A stretch of 7,370 nucleotides of DNA, from positions 1 through 7,370 of the forward strand of contig NYYH01000067.1 of assembly GCA_002686705.1 (NCBI GenBank), in the 5' to 3' direction. The notes below the pieces were generated by a model. It was not told the DNA's origin, did not search any database, and was given only the letters and a program-made list of their open reading frames with translations. The position numbers and the translations under genes were made by a program. Every line of letters starts with the position of its first letter. Position 1 is the stretch's first letter. Source of the stretch: Bacteroidota bacterium. GTDB lineage: Bacteria > Bacteroidota > Bacteroidia > Bacteroidales > F082. Below, in pieces: positions 5,975-7,370 of the stretch.

Positions 5975-6991
5975 ATGTTAGCTGCATATGTAGATATTAA
6001 TAAAAAATTAAAAATTGTTAATATTGAAAAACCAAAAATAAAAAAAAATAATTCACTTATAAAAATGATTGCATCTGGAATTTGTGCTAGCGATATATCA
6101 ACCATTAAAGGAATAAATCCTATGGCAACATATCCAAGAATACCAGGTCATGAAAGTATTGGTGAAATTATAGCAACTAAAGGCACAAGCAGTTTTGAAA
6201 TAGGTGATTATGTAACCGTTTTTCCAGGTAAAGGATGTAATAAATGCACAAATTGCAAAAAAGGTTTTATTAATCATTGCAAAACTTTTCAAGTAGTTGG
6301 CTGCAATTATTTAAATGGAGTTTTCTCAGAATATTATATATTCCCTAATTCTCAACTAATAAAAGTAAGAAAAGAACTACAAAATAATTATGGAGCTCTA
6401 ATTGAACCTTTTGCATGTGGGATCCATATTAATAACAAATTACCTAAAATCCAAAATTCTAACATTTTAATAATTGGATTTGGAGTTATTGGTTTAATTT
6501 GTGGAATTATAGCTAAATATAATGGAATTAAAGACATTACTTTTATAGATAAAAATATAAACAGAAAATCTCAAATTAAAAAATTTGGATTTAAAAAATT
6601 TATCCATTTAAATAATAAAACTGATTATGAATTTTTTTCTAAAGAATTTTCAAGTATTATTGATACTGTATCAAATGAAAAAACCATAAACATGTCTATT
6701 GAATTTTTAAAGCCTAATGGCACATGTGTTCAGGTTGGTTTGCCAACTAGTGATATATTAATTAACTATAAAGAAATCTTTAAAAAAGAATTACAAATCA
6801 AAGCATCTAGAATGTATTTTATTTCGGACTTCTATGATGCTATGGAAATAATGATTAATAATTTGGGTTCAGTAAAAAAAATAATAACATCTGAATATCG
6901 TATTGATCAATTTTTAACAGCATATGATAAAGTTATAAATAATTCGGGAGATCAAATTAAAATTATTATTAAAAATAAGTCTAATTTATGA
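5975..6991 (+). CDS. Zinc-dependent alcohol/polyol dehydrogenase (MDR superfamily)
   Basis: This is a 338-residue medium-chain dehydrogenase predicted to oxidise a secondary alcohol on a polyol, sugar acid or threonine-like substrate with a nicotinamide cofactor. Catalytic zinc ligands are Cys37 (GICASD), His59-Glu60 (PGHE) and Glu144 (ALIEPFA). The structural zinc lobe has Cys88, 91, 94 and 102. The Rossmann motif GFGVIG (168-173) is followed by Asp192 at the end of the second strand, which favours NAD over NADP. ATG at 5975 is preferred to GTG at 5972, only one codon upstream. No Shine-Dalgarno site is visible. The gene is far more AT-rich than its neighbours (6 G/C in bases 6001-6060) and very rich in Lys, Asn and Ile, suggesting separate origin. 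A sugar-acid role, for example an L-galactonate-type dehydrogenase, would fit the context but is inference. Confidence 0.88.
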   Translation: MLAAYVDINKKLKIVNIEKPKIKKNNSLIKMIASGICASDISTIKGINPMATYPRIPGHESIGEIIATKGTSSFEIGDYVTVFPGKGCNKCTNCKKGFINHCKTFQVVGCNYLNGVFSEYYIFPNSQLIKVRKELQNNYGALIEPFACGIHINNKLPKIQNSNILIIGFGVIGLICGIIAKYNGIKDITFIDKNINRKSQIKKFGFKKFIHLNNKTDYEFFSKEFSSIIDTVSNEKTINMSIEFLKPNGTCVQVGLPTSDILINYKEIFKKELQIKASRMYFISDFYDAMEIMINNLGSVKKIITSEYRIDQFLTAYDKVINNSGDQIKIIIKNKSNL

Positions 6992-6997
6992 ATATAA

Positions 6998-7303
6998 TGG
7001 GGTGGAGTAAGCGGTGTGCTGGCTGTGGGGAGAATGGCAGAACAGCGTGAGAAAGTGTGCGCGATGCACTACATGGGAACGGGACTAGGCCTAACTGCGT
7101 CGTTACATTGTCTTGCTGCAATAAATGGAAACGGCCCAATTGAGCTTGATGCAAACCCAAACCCGTTGCGTACTGAATTAGGTGAACTCGATCTGACAAT
7201 TAGGAATGGACATTTAAAGGTTCCTTCGGGCTGTGGGCATGGGTTTCTTCCTGATCCAGCAGCGTTCAAGGCTATGGCTGTAGCATCTATGGATATCTCT
7301 TGA
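6998..7303 (+). pseudogene. C-terminal remnant of a mandelate-racemase-type enolase superfamily gene
   Basis: The frame from 6998 encodes about 101 residues matching only the end of a mandelate-racemase/sugar-acid-dehydratase protein. It contains GGVSG at the sixth barrel strand, AMHYMGTGLGL with the His expected at the seventh strand, ALH/SLH-type helix residues, and the C-terminal capping stretch ELDANPNPLRTEL. The capping domain, the KxK region and all metal ligands are missing. In-frame TAA at 6995 closes it on the left, seven bases after the dehydrogenase stop. A GTG at 7016 could start a 95-residue product, but this would not be an enzyme. Its strand-7 His makes it a different subtype from the intact enolase at 2274, so it is not a recent copy. 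Medium GC contrasts sharply with the DNA to its left. Confidence 0.82.
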
Positions 7304-7370
7304 TTGACAGCCACGTACATTTTTGGAAATTATCCTGGGGTGACTATGCTTGGATTGATTTATAGGAAAA
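7300..7370 (+). pseudogene. Broken 5' end of a second COG3618-type amidohydrolase gene
   Basis: A TTG at 7300 overlaps the enolase remnant's stop (TTGA) and begins a frame reading IDSHVHFWKLSWGDYAWID after the first codon. This is the clear N-terminus of a lactonase-type amidohydrolase, including the HxH metal motif, and resembles the intact gene at 4470. The frame stops at TAG 7363-7365 after 21 codons, whereas family members have about 280. The bases across the stop, read in another frame, give YRK, a sequence often found soon after this segment, so a small deletion with frameshift is likely. The window ends here. Confidence 0.65.

Noticed and set aside
5954..6998. AATATAAT at both ends of the zinc dehydrogenase (5954-5961 and 6991-6998) as a target-site duplication
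   Set aside because: An eight-base A/T word is expected often by chance in such DNA, and no transposase or terminal inverted repeats accompany it.
7069..7320. Minus-strand open frame opposite the enolase remnant
   Set aside because: The forward strand encodes recognisable enolase residues across this stretch, so the reverse frame is incidental.

Overview
The window carries a forward-strand sugar-acid catabolism locus from an uncultured-looking bacterium. Four blocks of clearly different base composition are joined end to end. No rRNA, tRNA, CRISPR array or transposase is visible. The source organism cannot be fixed from the sequence. Multiple enolase-superfamily and COG3618-type amidohydrolase genes would suit marine groups rich in these families (SAR202-type Chloroflexota is one guess), but that is weak inference.

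Layout. Bases 1-93 are of medium GC and hold only a possible minus-strand gene start. An AT-rich leader (94-167) follows, then two ATPase subunits of an oligopeptide/dipeptide-family ABC importer (168-1187 and 1200-2180) and an enolase-superfamily enzyme of the muconate-lactonizing (MLE) type (2274-3458). No permease or binding-protein gene is present. Next comes a tight three-gene unit: an L-galactose/L-fucose dehydrogenase-type aldo/keto reductase (about 3541-4470), an amidohydrolase-type sugar lactonase (4470-5318) and an L-rhamnose-mutarotase-family protein (5315-5653). A 320-base very AT-rich intergenic stretch with palindromes leads to an extremely AT-rich zinc alcohol dehydrogenase (5975-6991). 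Seven bases after its stop the composition jumps back to medium GC, in the middle of a headless mandelate-racemase-type enolase gene (6998-7303). That remnant is followed by the start of a second amidohydrolase that hits a stop after 21 codons (7300-7365).

How the genes may work together. The mutarotase would interconvert sugar anomers, the aldo/keto reductase would oxidise the aldose at C1 to the lactone, and the amidohydrolase would open the lactone to the sugar acid. The enolase-superfamily enzyme could dehydrate that acid. This matches the non-phosphorylative oxidative route for L-fucose or L-galactose known from Xanthomonas-type clusters. The dehydratase candidate is, however, of the MLE active-site type rather than the classical L-fuconate dehydratase type. 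The zinc dehydrogenase may act on a polyol or sugar acid, but its composition suggests a separate origin.

The points most worth following up are the missing canonical start codon of the aldo/keto reductase, the sharp chimeric junction at about 6992-6998 with two broken genes behind it, and the unassigned MLE-type enolase inside a fucose/galactose oxidation locus.
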